Notes under the pieces: generated by a model | The model's input: only the letters and a program-made list of their open reading frames with translations | Told to the model about the DNA's origin: nothing | Databases searched by the model: none | Position numbers and translations under genes: made by a program | In this document: positions 1 through 12,222 of the stretch, in pieces | Position numbering within the stretch: the first letter of the stretch is position 1 | Layout of the letters: the number at the start of each line of letters is the position of its first letter | DNA from: Paraconiothyrium sp. Pb-2020 | Taxonomy: Eukaryota > Ascomycota > Dothideomycetes > Pleosporales > Didymosphaeriaceae | Length of the DNA: 64,000 nucleotides | Direction: 5' to 3' | Assembly: GCA_022419385.1 (NCBI GenBank) | Contig: JAJUBI010000007.1 | Location: forward strand, 2,823,768-2,887,767

Positions 1-2401
1 AGACTTGCAATACACGGCTCCGCAACACGCAGCTATCCTATGTTTGGGATCGATACTTGTCTGGATACCGCTGAGCTCATCAATCGTCACCGGAAAAACA
101 TTCATCTGGCACCCGTATTTTGGAAGTTTCGTCATCCAATTCGTTTTTGAAGCAATAGTTTGCCTGCTGCGTGGCTTCTCTCTTCCACTCGACGATCGAT
201 ATAGCAATATTCCGCTGAGCATCAGCGCAGCGAGAGCGTTCGTTTCTTTCGTTCTCCTAATTGATTCCTTCTTGATCCTGATATCGAAGAAGGGTGAGAA
301 GGGCACCGATGAGGAAGAACAGTCTCTGCTCGGAGCACAGGCGAACGGGCCGGCTCTCGCAAATGGGTCTGCTACCGCAAACGGATCCCCCACAGCGAAC
401 GGCAACACGGGATACGGTTCGATCGAACAGACATCATCAGATAATGACAGTGACGACGATGAAGCTCCGGCCGCCCAGGACAAAGAGATCAAAGAACAGC
501 AAGCAAAGCGACTTGAAGAGCAGGGTGGCTGGCTCGGATACCTGAACAGCTTTATGATCTTCCTTCCTTACCTATGGCCCAAAGACGACTGGAGAATCAT
601 GCTCGCACTGTCCCTCCGACTCATCCATCTGATTCAAGGACGAGCACTGAATCTGCTCGAACCGCGACAGCTCGGTATCATCACGAACAAGATCACGCAA
701 GGCGCCCACGAGATGCCCTGGGGTGATATTGGCTTGTGGACGTTGTACCGATGGATCAACAGCTACAGTGGTCTCGGCATCATCGATAATTTTGCCGAGA
801 CGTACATCGGCAATCAGGCCTTCGAGAGGATTACTATACTCGCGTACAAACATCTTATGAGTCTCTCCATGGACTTCCACACGTCCAAGGACTCCGGAGA
901 GGTGTTGAAAGCTGTCGAGCAGGCATCATCCCTCAACTCGCTGATCGAGTTGGTGCTGTTCGAGGTCTTTCCGATCCTTGTTGATCTTGTAATTGCGATG
1001 TACTACGTGACGCACCTTTTCGATGCTTACATGGCTTTTCTCGTTCTGTTCATGGGTCTCGCATACATCTGGCTAGGTCTATACTTCACGACATGGTCTC
1101 AGGCCCGCCGCAGGGTATACGTTGCGAAGCAGCGCACAGAGAACACCACCGTTAACGAAACAGTGCACAACTGGCAGACTGTTGCATACTTCAATAGAGC
1201 ACCATACGAGACTGAACGCTACCGCGAGAACATCCGAAGCACCATCATGGCTCATTACGCATACTACTTCCGGTCTGTAGGTGGTCACGCAGCGCAGGAC
1301 CTATTAATGACGTTTGGCTTCACGGCATGCTGCATCTTCGCCATTCACCAGATCATCTACGGTGGAAAACCAGTAGGAAACCTCATCACTTTCATTATGT
1401 ATTGGGGCACAATGATGAGTCCTCTGTACATGATGTCCTACAGCTACCGCCACATCTCCAGCAGCCTGATCGATGCAGAGCGCCTCCTCCAGCTCCTCAA
1501 GACAAAGCCCACCGTGGCCGACCACGAAGACGCGCAAGAGCTAATTGTCAAGGCTGGAAAGGTCGAGTTTAAAGACATAGACTTTGCGTACGACGCTCGC
1601 AAGCAGATCATCAAGAACGTGAACTTTACCGTTGAAGGCGGCAAGACTGTAGCCTTCGTCGGGGAAACCGGAGGCGGAAAGTCTACGATGCTAAAGCTCC
1701 TCTTCCGCTTCTACGACGTTACAAACGGTTCCATTACAATCGACGGGCAAGATCTGCGATCAGTCACCCTCTCCAGCATCCGCGACTCTATCGGCCTCGT
1801 ACCGCAAGATCCAGCGCTGTTCAACCAGACGATCCGCCAGAACGTGCGATACGCCAAGCTCGGCGCCACAGATGCTGAGATTGAAGAAGCCTGTCGCGCG
1901 GCCGCTATCCACGACGACATTGTCTCTTTCCCCGACGGGTACAACTCCAAGGTTGGCGAACGCGGTGTGCGTCTCTCAGGTGGCCAACTCCAGCGCATCG
2001 CCATCGCAAGGGTTCTGCTCAAGAACCCTAAGATCGTCATGTTGGACGAGGCTACATCTGCCATTGATTCGGCCATCGAGGCGCAGATCCAAGAAGCGTT
2101 TAGGAGGTTAAGCAAGGGCAGGACAACTTTTGTCATTGCGCATAGACTGAGTACGATCGTTGAGGCGGATTGCATCCTGGTGGTAGAGAAGGGGGAGATC
2201 ATCGAAAGGGGGACGCATGCGGAGTTGATTGCGAGGGGTGGGAAGTACTGGGAGCTGTGGAGTAAGCAGACAGCGGGGAATGCGTCGGCAGCGGCGAGTA
2301 CGAAGGAGGAAGTCTTGATCGACGTCACGGCGCCGGAGGAGGAAGGCGCGAAGGCGACGGGAAGGAGCAATGGTGAAGGTGCGGTAGAAAGAAGGAAGTA
2401 G
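1..2401 (+). CDS. hmt1: Hmt1-type ABC half-transporter, 5' end off the window
   Basis: The reading frame is open from the first bases, so the start lies upstream; about 799 codons are visible. Order: at least three hydrophobic segments of an N-terminal extra membrane domain (visible residues 8-90), an acidic and Ala/Asn/Gly-rich linker (about 95-170), a six-helix ABC membrane domain (about 195-495), then a nucleotide-binding domain. This has a Walker A GETGGGKST near 552-560, a Q-loop VPQDPALFN near 600, the signature LSGGQ near 657, a Walker B ending in MLDEA near 680 and an H-loop IAHRLST near 712. An extra N-terminal membrane domain on a single TMD-NBD half is the layout of the Hmt1/ABCB6 class, which sits in vacuolar or organellar membranes and exports thiol conjugates or phytochelatins in fission yeast. 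Substrate here is inferred from family only. All ATPase motifs are intact. A mitochondrial Atm1 relative is less likely because of the extra membrane domain. Confidence 0.88.
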   Translation, partial: DLQYTAPQHAAILCLGSILVWIPLSSSIVTGKTFIWHPYFGSFVIQFVFEAIVCLLRGFSLPLDDRYSNIPLSISAARAFVSFVLLIDSFLILISKKGEKGTDEEEQSLLGAQANGPALANGSATANGSPTANGNTGYGSIEQTSSDNDSDDDEAPAAQDKEIKEQQAKRLEEQGGWLGYLNSFMIFLPYLWPKDDWRIMLALSLRLIHLIQGRALNLLEPRQLGIITNKITQGAHEMPWGDIGLWTLYRWINSYSGLGIIDNFAETYIGNQAFERITILAYKHLMSLSMDFHTSKDSGEVLKAVEQASSLNSLIELVLFEVFPILVDLVIAMYYVTHLFDAYMAFLVLFMGLAYIWLGLYFTTWSQARRRVYVAKQRTENTTVNETVHNWQTVAYFNRAPYETERYRENIRSTIMAHYAYYFRSVGGHAAQDLLMTFGFTACCIFAIHQIIYGGKPVGNLITFIMYWGTMMSPLYMMSYSYRHISSSLIDAERLLQLLKTKPTVADHEDAQELIVKAGKVEFKDIDFAYDARKQIIKNVNFTVEGGKTVAFVGETGGGKSTMLKLLFRFYDVTNGSITIDGQDLRSVTLSSIRDSIGLVPQDPALFNQTIRQNVRYAKLGATDAEIEEACRAAAIHDDIVSFPDGYNSKVGERGVRLSGGQLQRIAIARVLLKNPKIVMLDEATSAIDSAIEAQIQEAFRRLSKGRTTFVIAHRLSTIVEADCILVVEKGEIIERGTHAELIARGGKYWELWSKQTAGNASAAASTKEEVLIDVTAPEEEGAKATGRSNGEGAVERRK

Positions 2402-5400
2402 GTATACGTTCTAACCCATGGAGTTTGGTTCATGATTAGGCGTCATTTCTCTGGATTGTGTCACATTAGTTTGTATCCGGGATTGACGGCGTTGCATTGC
2501 ATACGCATGGTGAACAGTCATCGTACTCTATGTTTGCGCTTCATTACGGTGTCATTGTCTGTAGATGGAGGTTAGAAGTGATAGAAGGAAATCTCAAAAT
2601 GGCGGGAATCTGTTCTGAAGGATTTTCAGAAACAAGGCTTGAATTGGGCATACAGACGAGCGTGGTATTGGATACCCCGATGCACATATGTCCGCTAGCA
2701 CAACATAGTGATGCTGGCTAAGACGATAGCTAGCATTTCCGCATTCTACTCTGGCCTCTGCGCCAGATAGACATCACGGTGCTCACTCGATCTTGGAATT
2801 CTTGCCTCGTTTGCGATTGCTTGACAGTGAGTAGGCCACAACTGTGGAAGATCCGGATACAGGCGCCCCGCCCGATGTTCGCCGCTCCGACAGTTGAGTT
2901 CAATATAGAGTGCAGCCGAAGGACTGCCGAGGGTGTAACGCGACAGATGCAGGGCAATTCAAGGAAATAAGAGGGCGCATGCGAAGGAAGTCGTATTTCA
3001 GCTCAAATCGTGGTACGATCACCATCTGCGTCCAGAAATGTTAGCGCCTTGACAGAGTGTTGGGTACCTGGGCGGCTTCCGATGTAAGCGTTCGGCGCTC
3101 TGATTGGATAGCCCAACATCGAGGATGCAAAGGTCTCACGCTTCGCGAAACACTCTCAATGCGCAAATTGTCGAGGGCTTGACGCTGGTAGGACAGGATA
3201 GAGGCATTGCATTTCTGGCGAAACGGCACTCTTGTTGTATAATTGGCAGGTCTATGGCTGGTGACTGGTCACGAGCGCGCCGCTTCGGGCACGTGCTCAA
3301 TTTTGGCGCATTTATAGCGCTAACTGACAGATACGGGCGACTCCATGTTCTAATCGAGAAAACGATGCAGACAAGGTACCGAGCCCCACAGCGTCGGAAC
3401 CGATCGAATTGTCCCTGAAGACTGCGTTTGTAGTGGATGGTTCTGCGTTTAGGAAATAACGCCAGGTACGCAGAAAACGGGCACCCGCGCGGCTGGCTGT
3501 ATTTGTCGTACGCTGCGCTTGGACACATGAAAACAAGAGTGTTACTTGACTGTGAAGCGAAATGAAGGAGAGGGGTGATCTATCCAGCTTGAAGCTAATG
3601 CTGAGAGTTCGAATAGGTGTTTCCCACATGGATTGCCTCGAGCGGATGTGAAGTTGAGGAGGGCAAACGTAGAGACTGAAAGATGTCTTGCATCGGTACG
3701 GCTGCACATAATAGACGGGAACGGGTCGAGCCGAGATGAACTAAGAAGGAATGGTTGAAGCGGGTAGGAACCTGAGGAGCGGTAATTGTGCTCATGATTC
3801 GCTGGATGATAGCAGTCCGCATCGCCGAGAGTCGCAGAGATTACGCTGTCGCCGGGCTCGAGGCAGAGAAAGACGAGAAGGGTAACGGGCAAAGTGAGGG
3901 AGGAAGCTGGAGGCAGCTTTGGCGCCCTCATTGGCTGGTGGGTCGCCCTACCTGTCCCAGGTATGCACATAAACAACCTCTCCTGCCCAATACATGGGTC
4001 ATGAGCATCTGGCCAGCTTAATCGCCCTACGCCATTTTATGCCCTGAGGATAACTTCTCCACCTCTTCTCCACGTCTTGCTGTTTCATTGGCTCCAGAGT
4101 GCAGCACTGGGCCTTCACGTTCCCTGTCAGACACGTCCGACCCAGATTAAGCGTCGTACACGAGCGTCAAGTTTGCCAGCAAGGATAAGCGCCTGACCTG
4201 CTTGAAATGGGAGTCAGTTTGACTTTCAAATGTGAGCATGTCCGCATCACAATTCGCACAACCTTGCCAAACGTACAAGATGCAGAGGGCAGCGACACAT
4301 TCGACCCGGAGAGAGACGAGAGATCGTCCACGCGACCAGTGGTGAGCCCCGGTGGTGTGCTGTACTGTTTACAAAGAAGCGTAGCAGTGGTGACGAAAGG
4401 CGGACCACTGCACGGACAGGCCACTCAGAGACCGCCACGTAGGTTGCGCTTTCGATGCTGATTTTGCCGGCCGACGATGGATATGATATGGTGTGTATTT
4501 CCTTTCACGATGGAAGTCGGATGATGGTCATGACTCGATACTAACCTGGTGAGGGTGTAGGAAGAAAAAGTGTCCCGGCCACGAAAACCGTCATGCGACA
4601 CAAGCGACACAACGGTTCTACCACGAGAACGCCGGCTTCAACAGCCTGGACATGGAGGGAAGATACGAACCCTGGCCGTACCGCTGCTGCTTCTCCGATG
4701 TTCCATGACGACTCAATACCTCTTGCATCGTCCACGTAACATGCCCTGAGGCTCGAATCCACTTCACCCGCACCGCACGGCGCAAATGAAAGGCACGGCG
4801 CAGGCGCTGCCGGCAACAAGACAGGCAGTCACGGGTAGGGCATCGGAAGCGTTGCTGTGGGACACGGCGCTGCGTCGGGCGGCTCGAGGAACGCTGAAGG
4901 TGCATTGCCGACGCTGCGAGCGATGCATGCGAGCATGCACATGTGGTGTTGACGACAAGAACGGGTTTGGTGGGAGGTTCTGCGCGGGGAAATGCGGGAG
5001 TGGCCCGTAGCGTCCCTAAAGCGTTAGCGTACCTGCCCGAGCTCAAGCGAATCCCACCTCAACGTCGCCCTCCTCGCAGACATCGCTCCTACACTCTCTT
5101 CCTCCAGCTGTTGCCCGCCCGGACTCCACTCGCACTGGCGTGCACTGGCTTCACTTTTATTGCTCGCGCTCACCACATCGAGGCTGCCGCCGCGCCGTTG
5201 CCAGCGGGCCGTGCGCCATCTCTCCCCGCTTCTATTCGCGGCACGCGCACATCACGGATTGGACAGCTTCAGCCCCCATCGCAGAGCACAGCGGCTACTT
5301 CGTCACAACCAAAACACGGCCAATCATGGTCTATGAAAATCGTCGTTACATCATTAAGTTAATAGTTAAGGTATAGGAAAATCAAGCGATGGTATGAGGT

Positions 5401-5562
5401 AACGCCCGGTCCGTCTCCTTTGCCCCGTCTCTCGTCCTAATCCTCGGCCTTTTCCTATCAATCTGTCCACAAACGCCAGAAAAAGTGTGGGCTTCGTCCA
5501 AACCGCATCCCGAACCAGTGTACATGAAACCGATCTCCAGACGCCCGCGCCATTGCGACTAC
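2402..5562. other. Gene-free stretch (3.2 kb)
   Basis: Downstream of the ABC gene I find only short open frames, none above about 145 codons and none with a recognisable domain or a convincing exon chain. The part from about 4600 to 5300 is visibly richer in G and C and opens several overlapping Arg/Ala/Pro-rich frames on both strands, which is what base composition alone would give. Confidence 0.5.
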
Positions 5563-5913
5563 TCACGCACAAGCCTGAGCGCCAATCTGTTGGCGTCGGC
5601 GTGCCATCTCGTAGTTCAAGTTCCGGATTTCGACGTCAATGTTGGCAATCGCCTCCACTGATTTGTCAATGGATGCCCGGAACCTGTTTCCCTCGCGTTG
5701 CCAGCGGTGGATGCGGTCCACTTCTGCGGCCCGCTTCCTCTGCTTGCATTCGACCTTCTCGCAGATCTTGCACTTCTGCTGGACATGGATGGTGTGGTTC
5801 ACGAGCTTCATGCCGCACGTCTCGCCCATGCGGTACTCCTTGGCGCAGTGCTGGCGGAAGTTGCCCCACTTCCAATCGCCACAAGCGAATCGGTGCATAT
5901 CGTAGAAGCACAT
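5563..5913 (-). CDS. Small Cys-rich conserved-type orphan, 116 aa
   Basis: A single-exon frame starting MCFYDMHRFACGDWKWG. The first half carries paired cysteines and aromatic residues: Cys2, Cys11, Cys23, Cys33, then a CxxC pair in KCKICEK near 48-51 and another Cys near 56. This looks like a small metal-binding or disulfide module. The second half (about 55-110) is strongly charged and heptad-like, with many Arg, Glu and Gln, consistent with a coiled coil. I recall similar short proteins as unnamed hypotheticals in dothideomycete genomes; that is memory, not a search. There is no signal peptide, so a cytosolic or nuclear location is likely. The function is unknown. It is the only convincing gene between 2.4 and 12.2 kb. 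Confidence 0.65.
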   Translation of the reverse strand: MCFYDMHRFACGDWKWGNFRQHCAKEYRMGETCGMKLVNHTIHVQQKCKICEKVECKQRKRAAEVDRIHRWQREGNRFRASIDKSVEAIANIDVEIRNLNYEMARRRQQIGAQACA

Positions 5914-8900
5914 GTTTCAAGAGTTTAAGAGTCGGATATGCCTGGCGTTTGATGGAACGTTAGCCTCATAGGACAATCGCTTGGACGACAAGAGCTCACA
6001 GCCTACCTTTTGCCTCCTCGATGGAACACAGTCTCGTTTTGATTGGATCGCCGGCCGAACTATTATGTCGATGAGCTTCAGGGGTCACGCCAATGGGCAA
6101 ATGTTTGACAAAGACATACATCGGTTGGATCAGAGGCAATGAACAAGTAGTCTTGCCGATGGTATTGTTTAGAAGAGAAGGCACAAGTGAGAGAAACGTT
6201 TGAAGTTGTGGCAGATGGTCAAGACTTGATGGCTTTGACTGGAGGAGCTGCTTGCTTCGAGCTTGAGGGAGTGAATCTCTGGGACAACCTACCGCTATTT
6301 ATGCTTCAGAAGAGAGCACTGTTGCCGATATCGACGCCAACGTCTGGCCCGAGAACTCCATCCCGCTGTCAGACCATGCGTTGGTGCTATGGCCCGTCCG
6401 TCAATCGATGAGGTCGTACCCCACCCCGTCTCGTCCAACAACGTTGCCACAATCAACGCCAACCTCTCATCCAGCCGCTAGGCAAGTGCGGAGACCATCT
6501 GCAATGATACCCTAGGCCCTGCCGGCGTGCCAGCTGCACAGAGATATCACATCTGCTAGGGGCTGGATGCTCGGGTGGCTCGCTGGCCGCAAAATCTTCC
6601 TTGTCCGGCGGGAAATGGCATCCGTTCCTTGTCGCCATGTTTCAGCCAGCTCATATCGATGGGGCCAGATGAGTTTGTTTGGACAATTTCGGGCCTTTCG
6701 TCAACCATGAGGTTGAAGATTTGTGAAGCGAGCAGTCACGTGCTCAGTAGTCTCTGCCGAACCGCAGTCCGCTCCACGATTCGTTTGTCACTAAGGGAAG
6801 CGATTGGCCAATGATGCCCACGTTTCTTGTTTACGCTTTTGGCCGGAATAATGGAAATGTATGGAGCGCCATTGTCCATCAAACCCTCCCCGGTCCGTTA
6901 CTGGAAGCGTCGGTCGAGGGCGTGCAACTCACGGGACAGTGCTCGATCACATGTGCAATGATCACTTTGGTTGGACGCTGGCAGTTCCCCTGGTCCCTCA
7001 ATACCTTCTGTGTTTATGGCGTCCCGCATAAATCCCCGCGTGTAATTTTCTTCGTGTCGTTTCCGGTTTCCTTGTGGCAGATGGGCTAACCAACGCATAG
7101 GCTCGGGACAACACAACCACACCATATTGACCGTTCATCACCTTTCCTTGCCGGGCATGCCGCCACCCCTGCCTGACACGAGGGTTCCCAACCTCCTCAC
7201 ACTCATGGCCTAGAGGCATCGTAGACCAGTCACCTTATCTGCGCCCGCTGCACATCCGCACTCGGGCATCCGTCCGGTCCTACCATGCCACCTTAGTGTG
7301 GTCCACCACCCTTCTGCACTTGCAGGGTGCATTGCACGACCGCTCCATTTTCACTCAGCTGATCAACTGCCTGTTCGTCGGCCTGTTTTTCCCGCATGCC
7401 GCCACTGTTGAATCGCTAGGATATGCACGCTGACAGGCATGTGTCTGTTAGATAACAGAATGGCGTGAAATTTATGCGGCACCTAGTCCGCCATCGCATA
7501 TCGAAGCAATCATCTGGCATCCGGGACGACGCTAGAACGGCCAAAGCCATGCCCCATCGGAGATCTCTGACGTGGCGGGCACCGTTTGGTTGAATCTTTC
7601 GAAGGCATTCACCCGGGCATCCGTCTGGCAATCAATAGCAGCTGTGACAAACGACTCGGCGTGGCTTCGTCTGTTTTCCACTGCGGATCGAGCTAGCAAT
7701 GCCTGCCATATCACGCAGGAAGGGCGTCACAAGATGGGAAAATCAGTCCTTCGTCAGAGCGTCTTCACCGGTCGCCCCACCGTGAACATGTTCTCGTAGC
7801 GTACAACATACCCTCGGGCTTGATTCACAGTCAATGCGGTGGCGATATCCTGCACCTTGCTTTCGTCAACTGTCCTGTCCAACTCGGCGTTGTGCTCAAA
7901 CAAGGCAAGAGCACCATTGCCGGGCCAATATTCATTCGCCGATAGATTATGTCTCACCTTGTGTCGCTGCGTCTGACATCAGGCATAGAATGCTATCGAT
8001 CGAAAGTGTCGGTGAAGGCGTTGTTGCCGCGATTTGCAGACGGTAAGTTGTTGTTTGGCAATGCCAAAATGAGCCTCGCGTCGAAAAGCTGCCACACCAA
8101 TCGTTCAGAGGCAAGTGAACAACAAAGTCCCGACCTTTTCTGCAACCTCCCCAAAAGCAACCTCGCACCCGGTAATCATAGCTTGACCAATATAATTTTG
8201 CCTCCTTCCGTTCTTTCCGCCCCTACCGTAATTCCGCGGTTGTATTTCACGTAAACAATAACAAAGGTCGCTGAAGTGGTCGCCTCACAGCCTCAGCACG
8301 TCTCGTTGTCATGGCAAGACGTTGAAATTTACTACTCGCGGGTCCGCACGAGATTTCGATCATGTGAGCTCAAAGCAATGCTGGGTAAGGCGGTAGCGAT
8401 AGACTGCACAAGGGATCTGTGGAGAGGGAGCTGGCAGGTCGCACGCAATTTTGATCCCGAGACGAGAGCACAATGTGCGTTAGTGGGTCCGATTTACGGT
8501 CGGCTGGGCCTACGGTGGTGATTGGCTCCAGGCATGTAAGAGGGCTGGGCTGGTGGAGAGGTGAGGCCTGGATGCGTAGTGCTGCATGGGCCGAGGGGGG
8601 AAGGGAAGTGGTTGGTTGATGATGATGATGGACGTATGGCGCCGAGACGCGTTGTGAGGGGTGGAGTGCGAGCTCGATGAGAACAGACCCATGGCGCGCT
8701 CGGCTACGAGACGCTGAACAACGTGACGAGGTCTTGTTACCTCACCTCTCAGGTATCAGAATGTCTCAGCGGTGCTAAGGTGAGGACCATTGAGACACGC
8801 ATTTGTCCTGGCGGGGCAGAGCAGAAGACGGAAGCTGGCGGGCGCAAGACGATGGCTTCAGGCTGAGAAATTTGCGCCCATCGGCACCTTGCTTGCTCGT

Positions 8901-11900
8901 GCATGGAATCAGCGTTGCTGCTCGATGGAGTAAAGGGTTAGGCTGGCGTTAACCCTAGTCGCGCTCTAGGAAGGTTCTTTCATGCATCCATACAGTAGCC
9001 GCATATGCATGGGAAGGGGTCAATCGCTCGAGCCTCGATTCGCTACCCATGCGCCTTTCGCAAGCGTGCTGATGACAAGCAAGATCTGTAGTCATCAGTG
9101 AGAACTGTTGACGCTGCTGCTGTCGATGTTGGCACATGTTGGTCTGCCAGTTGAGGGTCGTGAAGAGTGAGAATGCTTTTGGTTGAGGCTGCATGTCCGA
9201 GTCACGAGCCTATTGGTGCATTACGAATCGCGAGCAGGCAAGTGGCTGATTTACACTACAGCATATGGACACTAATGCTCTCCAACATGACTGTTCCAGT
9301 GTTCCTGGTCATCGGCAGCAGTGAAGCTGACGCTGGTCCTCTTCATGCAGTACAAGTGCTTGTCGGGCGCACGCGGCGCCACAGTGAGTGACGCACGGTA
9401 CGGATCCACACAGGAAGAGGGCCGCTGGAAACGCCCACGGTACCGGTAAAACGAGGAAAGGAAGGCGATGGAGAAATTCCGGAGAGTGCCCAAGCCCAGT
9501 AATGCTGCGCCGCCGGCCGCAGTGGGGTTCAAGCGCAGTGCTCAGTGGACTGGAGATCGTGTTAGACGCGCATGGTACATGCAACGGTCTGAACGGTTTG
9601 GACCCGCTACGACTTGAGTCTACTGAGCTGGTGCAGTGCCAAGATCTATGGCGGGAGCATGGGACCCGCACCGATGGAAGCCTTAGTAAAATTGTGAGGC
9701 GGGAGGAGCAGTATACGGCTTACTATTGCGTCGGCCGGTGACGTTGCGAGGAAGCCAGCTTTGAGAAGGCCTGAGAGACGATGCGGGGGATTAGCGGTAC
9801 TCGTACACTGTCCCGTCTGATATCTTGCAATTGAATTGATCAACGGACGCAATAATTCTGCTTTCACGCGGAATCTTCTCCCCTCAGCTTGATACGCTGG
9901 AGAGTCGTAGACGCCCAATTTATCATCGCTAGTCTACACATGGGCCTGAGCTGCAACTCGATATGTCGGAAGAATCGAATGCGGGCGTTGTAGTATCAAT
10001 CCCAGAACGAGACTAGGTGCGGAAAACGCTATGAGTTCTTAGCTTGTCCGTTGATGTTGACATGTTTGTGGCGCGGACGCCGATCACCTTGCTAGCGTTG
10101 GCGCACGCAAAAGTGGATCCCCTCGGTACGATCCTGCGAGCATGCCCGATCCCGGAAGTACTCCAGAAGGATTCTGGAGCCACATTATGAGTGAGAGGGG
10201 ACAAGAAATGGTTTTTCTCCCGAGGATGTGGAACGCGGAGCCAGTTGACGCAGGTGCCCCTTCCATCATCGTTATATGATGCGTTCAAGTGGGCCTTCAA
10301 TGGTGAAAGCAACGTGCGTGTGTGTGTAGATGTGGCACAACATATTGGGTACGGATGCAATTGATGCCGTCCTGAGTCCATTGCGGAAATGGGACAAGGC
10401 GGTGGAGATCCATATGGGGAGGGCAGGGTACGTTCTACATTGCAGCGGACGCCATTGACCTGTCCCTACCGATGAATATGCCTCATGTGACACGTATCCG
10501 TCAACATGGGTACTTCCTAAGACTACAGATCGATACTCCGATCGGCTGAAGGCCCTAAGATGATCGCAGAAGAATACACGCGGCTTGAGAAGCGGTGAAG
10601 AAGTCTCGAGATACTGACAGCTGAACGCATCGCTTAGAATCGAGACAAGGCTATCCATGACAGCGAACGCAATGGAACGGCATGTACCATGTCGCGGCCG
10701 AGGCCGATCTGCATTGTGCTTCAGCTTGATTCCGCACGAGCAAGCCCGCGCCCAAGCACCCCTATTTCTAGTCTGCAAGGTTACACATGCACATCAAGAA
10801 AGAGTATATCATATGCTCTATCAGGGCGACTTGCAACGCTGCCTTCCATTGTCAAGAAAGCATTAGGCGAGTCATTGAAGCCCATGATAGAGTAAAAGAC
10901 CTGTCAATCAAGCCTAACTGCCGGCTTCGAAAGGGATCTGTACCGTTAGCACCGGCAATTTGATAGGCAAAGTGTGATGGTTCAGCGAGCTCGATGTTGA
11001 CCAGCAGGAGGTTCCCCAACCTGGGCGAGGTGGACTGGGTGGCATGCAGACTGGTGCTCTCGAAAAAAAAAGAGACAATTAACGTCAGGTGTGGTTATGG
11101 AATAATTGGCTTGAGAAACGACATCCATGATGTTTTAGGTCTTTTCACCGCAGGTACCACCTGGGCACCAGTGGGCAAGTTTCGGGTTAGTCATGGTGCT
11201 GCTGAGTAATGACGCCACAGTGGCTTGGCGCTCTCTCATGTACCATAGCTGTGCGGTCCACCCCTCAACCAACTCATTGTCCATGCTACGTTTATCCGTC
11301 TCCCGATAGCTTCTATAGCCAATGTATCACGCGTTTGTTCTCTGTCCAGGCCACGCTGCTCGCTCCCAACCATGCTGCTCGACTTCCCTCTGTGCAACAT
11401 ATCCTCCCTTTTGATGAAAACCTCCGACCCACAACTCGTACGCGCAGAGGTGACGAAGTTTTTTCGACGCTTAATCAGTCTCGCAAAATAGGGTTCAAGA
11501 TTGCCTTCTGCAATGTCTTGGTCACATATGGCTACGAATTTGATGATCTGTAGCAAGCTAAGTGTTTCGATGTGGATCTCGAACGTACGTCGCGAGGTGG
11601 TGGCTCTGATTAAAGCAGACAGTAAAGAATGAGGGAGGCAACGTACGTCGGTACGGATGCATCTCTAGTCCCAGCGAGGTAGCCCGCAGAATGGAGGAGC
11701 AGAAACCCTTGCACGCTGGAGTGCCCCTATCGTGTGCAGATGCAGAACTTCATATTGCTAACAGAGTTACACTGAGAGGCCTATCCAACCACTTTTTCTT
11801 CTCCTCGTGGAGTCAACTTCGAGCTTACCGTACATTACGATGCGCATATTCGGGGCCTGCGAACATTTCGGTGGTTCATCCTTGGAATCTGAGCAAGACC

Positions 11901-12222
11901 ATACAGCTGAAAGCAAACTTTCGCACTCAATGATCGCTAGCATTCTGTAGCCAGACATGTGGATGTCGCGGTACCTCATGCAGCAATGATTCCGACTGGG
12001 AGACGCTGCTAACCATATTTGGACCTCATCGAGTACGTATAACGCCCTGTACGTCCAGAAGCATGCCGGTAACCTGGTGTAGCACGTCCATACAACTGAT
12101 GCACTACTATGATATCCTGCGTTTTAAAAGCCTTCTTTTCGCATGATGGAGTGAGCGATATTGTTACAGTTCTTCATGACCTCAAGTTTACTCAAAGTTT
12201 CCTTAAACTAGTGCACTTCACA
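5914..12222. other. Gene-poor stretch (6.3 kb)
   Basis: No frame on either strand chains into a plausible spliced gene and no transposase, reverse transcriptase or terminal repeat was recognised. The longest frame is 168 codons (10272-10778, minus), without any familiar motif and with codon use unlike the neighbours. Base composition is mixed and not the strongly AT-rich pattern of heavily RIP-mutated repeats. A few short phrases recur, such as GGGCATCCGTC at about 7265 and 7615, but they do not form an array. Confidence 0.45.

Noticed and set aside
1711..2433. 240-codon minus-strand frame opposite the ABC gene
   Set aside because: It mirrors the nucleotide-binding domain coding strand; Ser/Ala-rich shadow without a domain.
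4741..4770. GGCTCGAATCC as a tRNA B box
   Set aside because: No matching A box, acceptor stem or T-arm pairing around it.
10272..10778. 168-codon minus-strand frame
   Set aside because: No motif, no splice chain, overlapped by other frames; probably chance.
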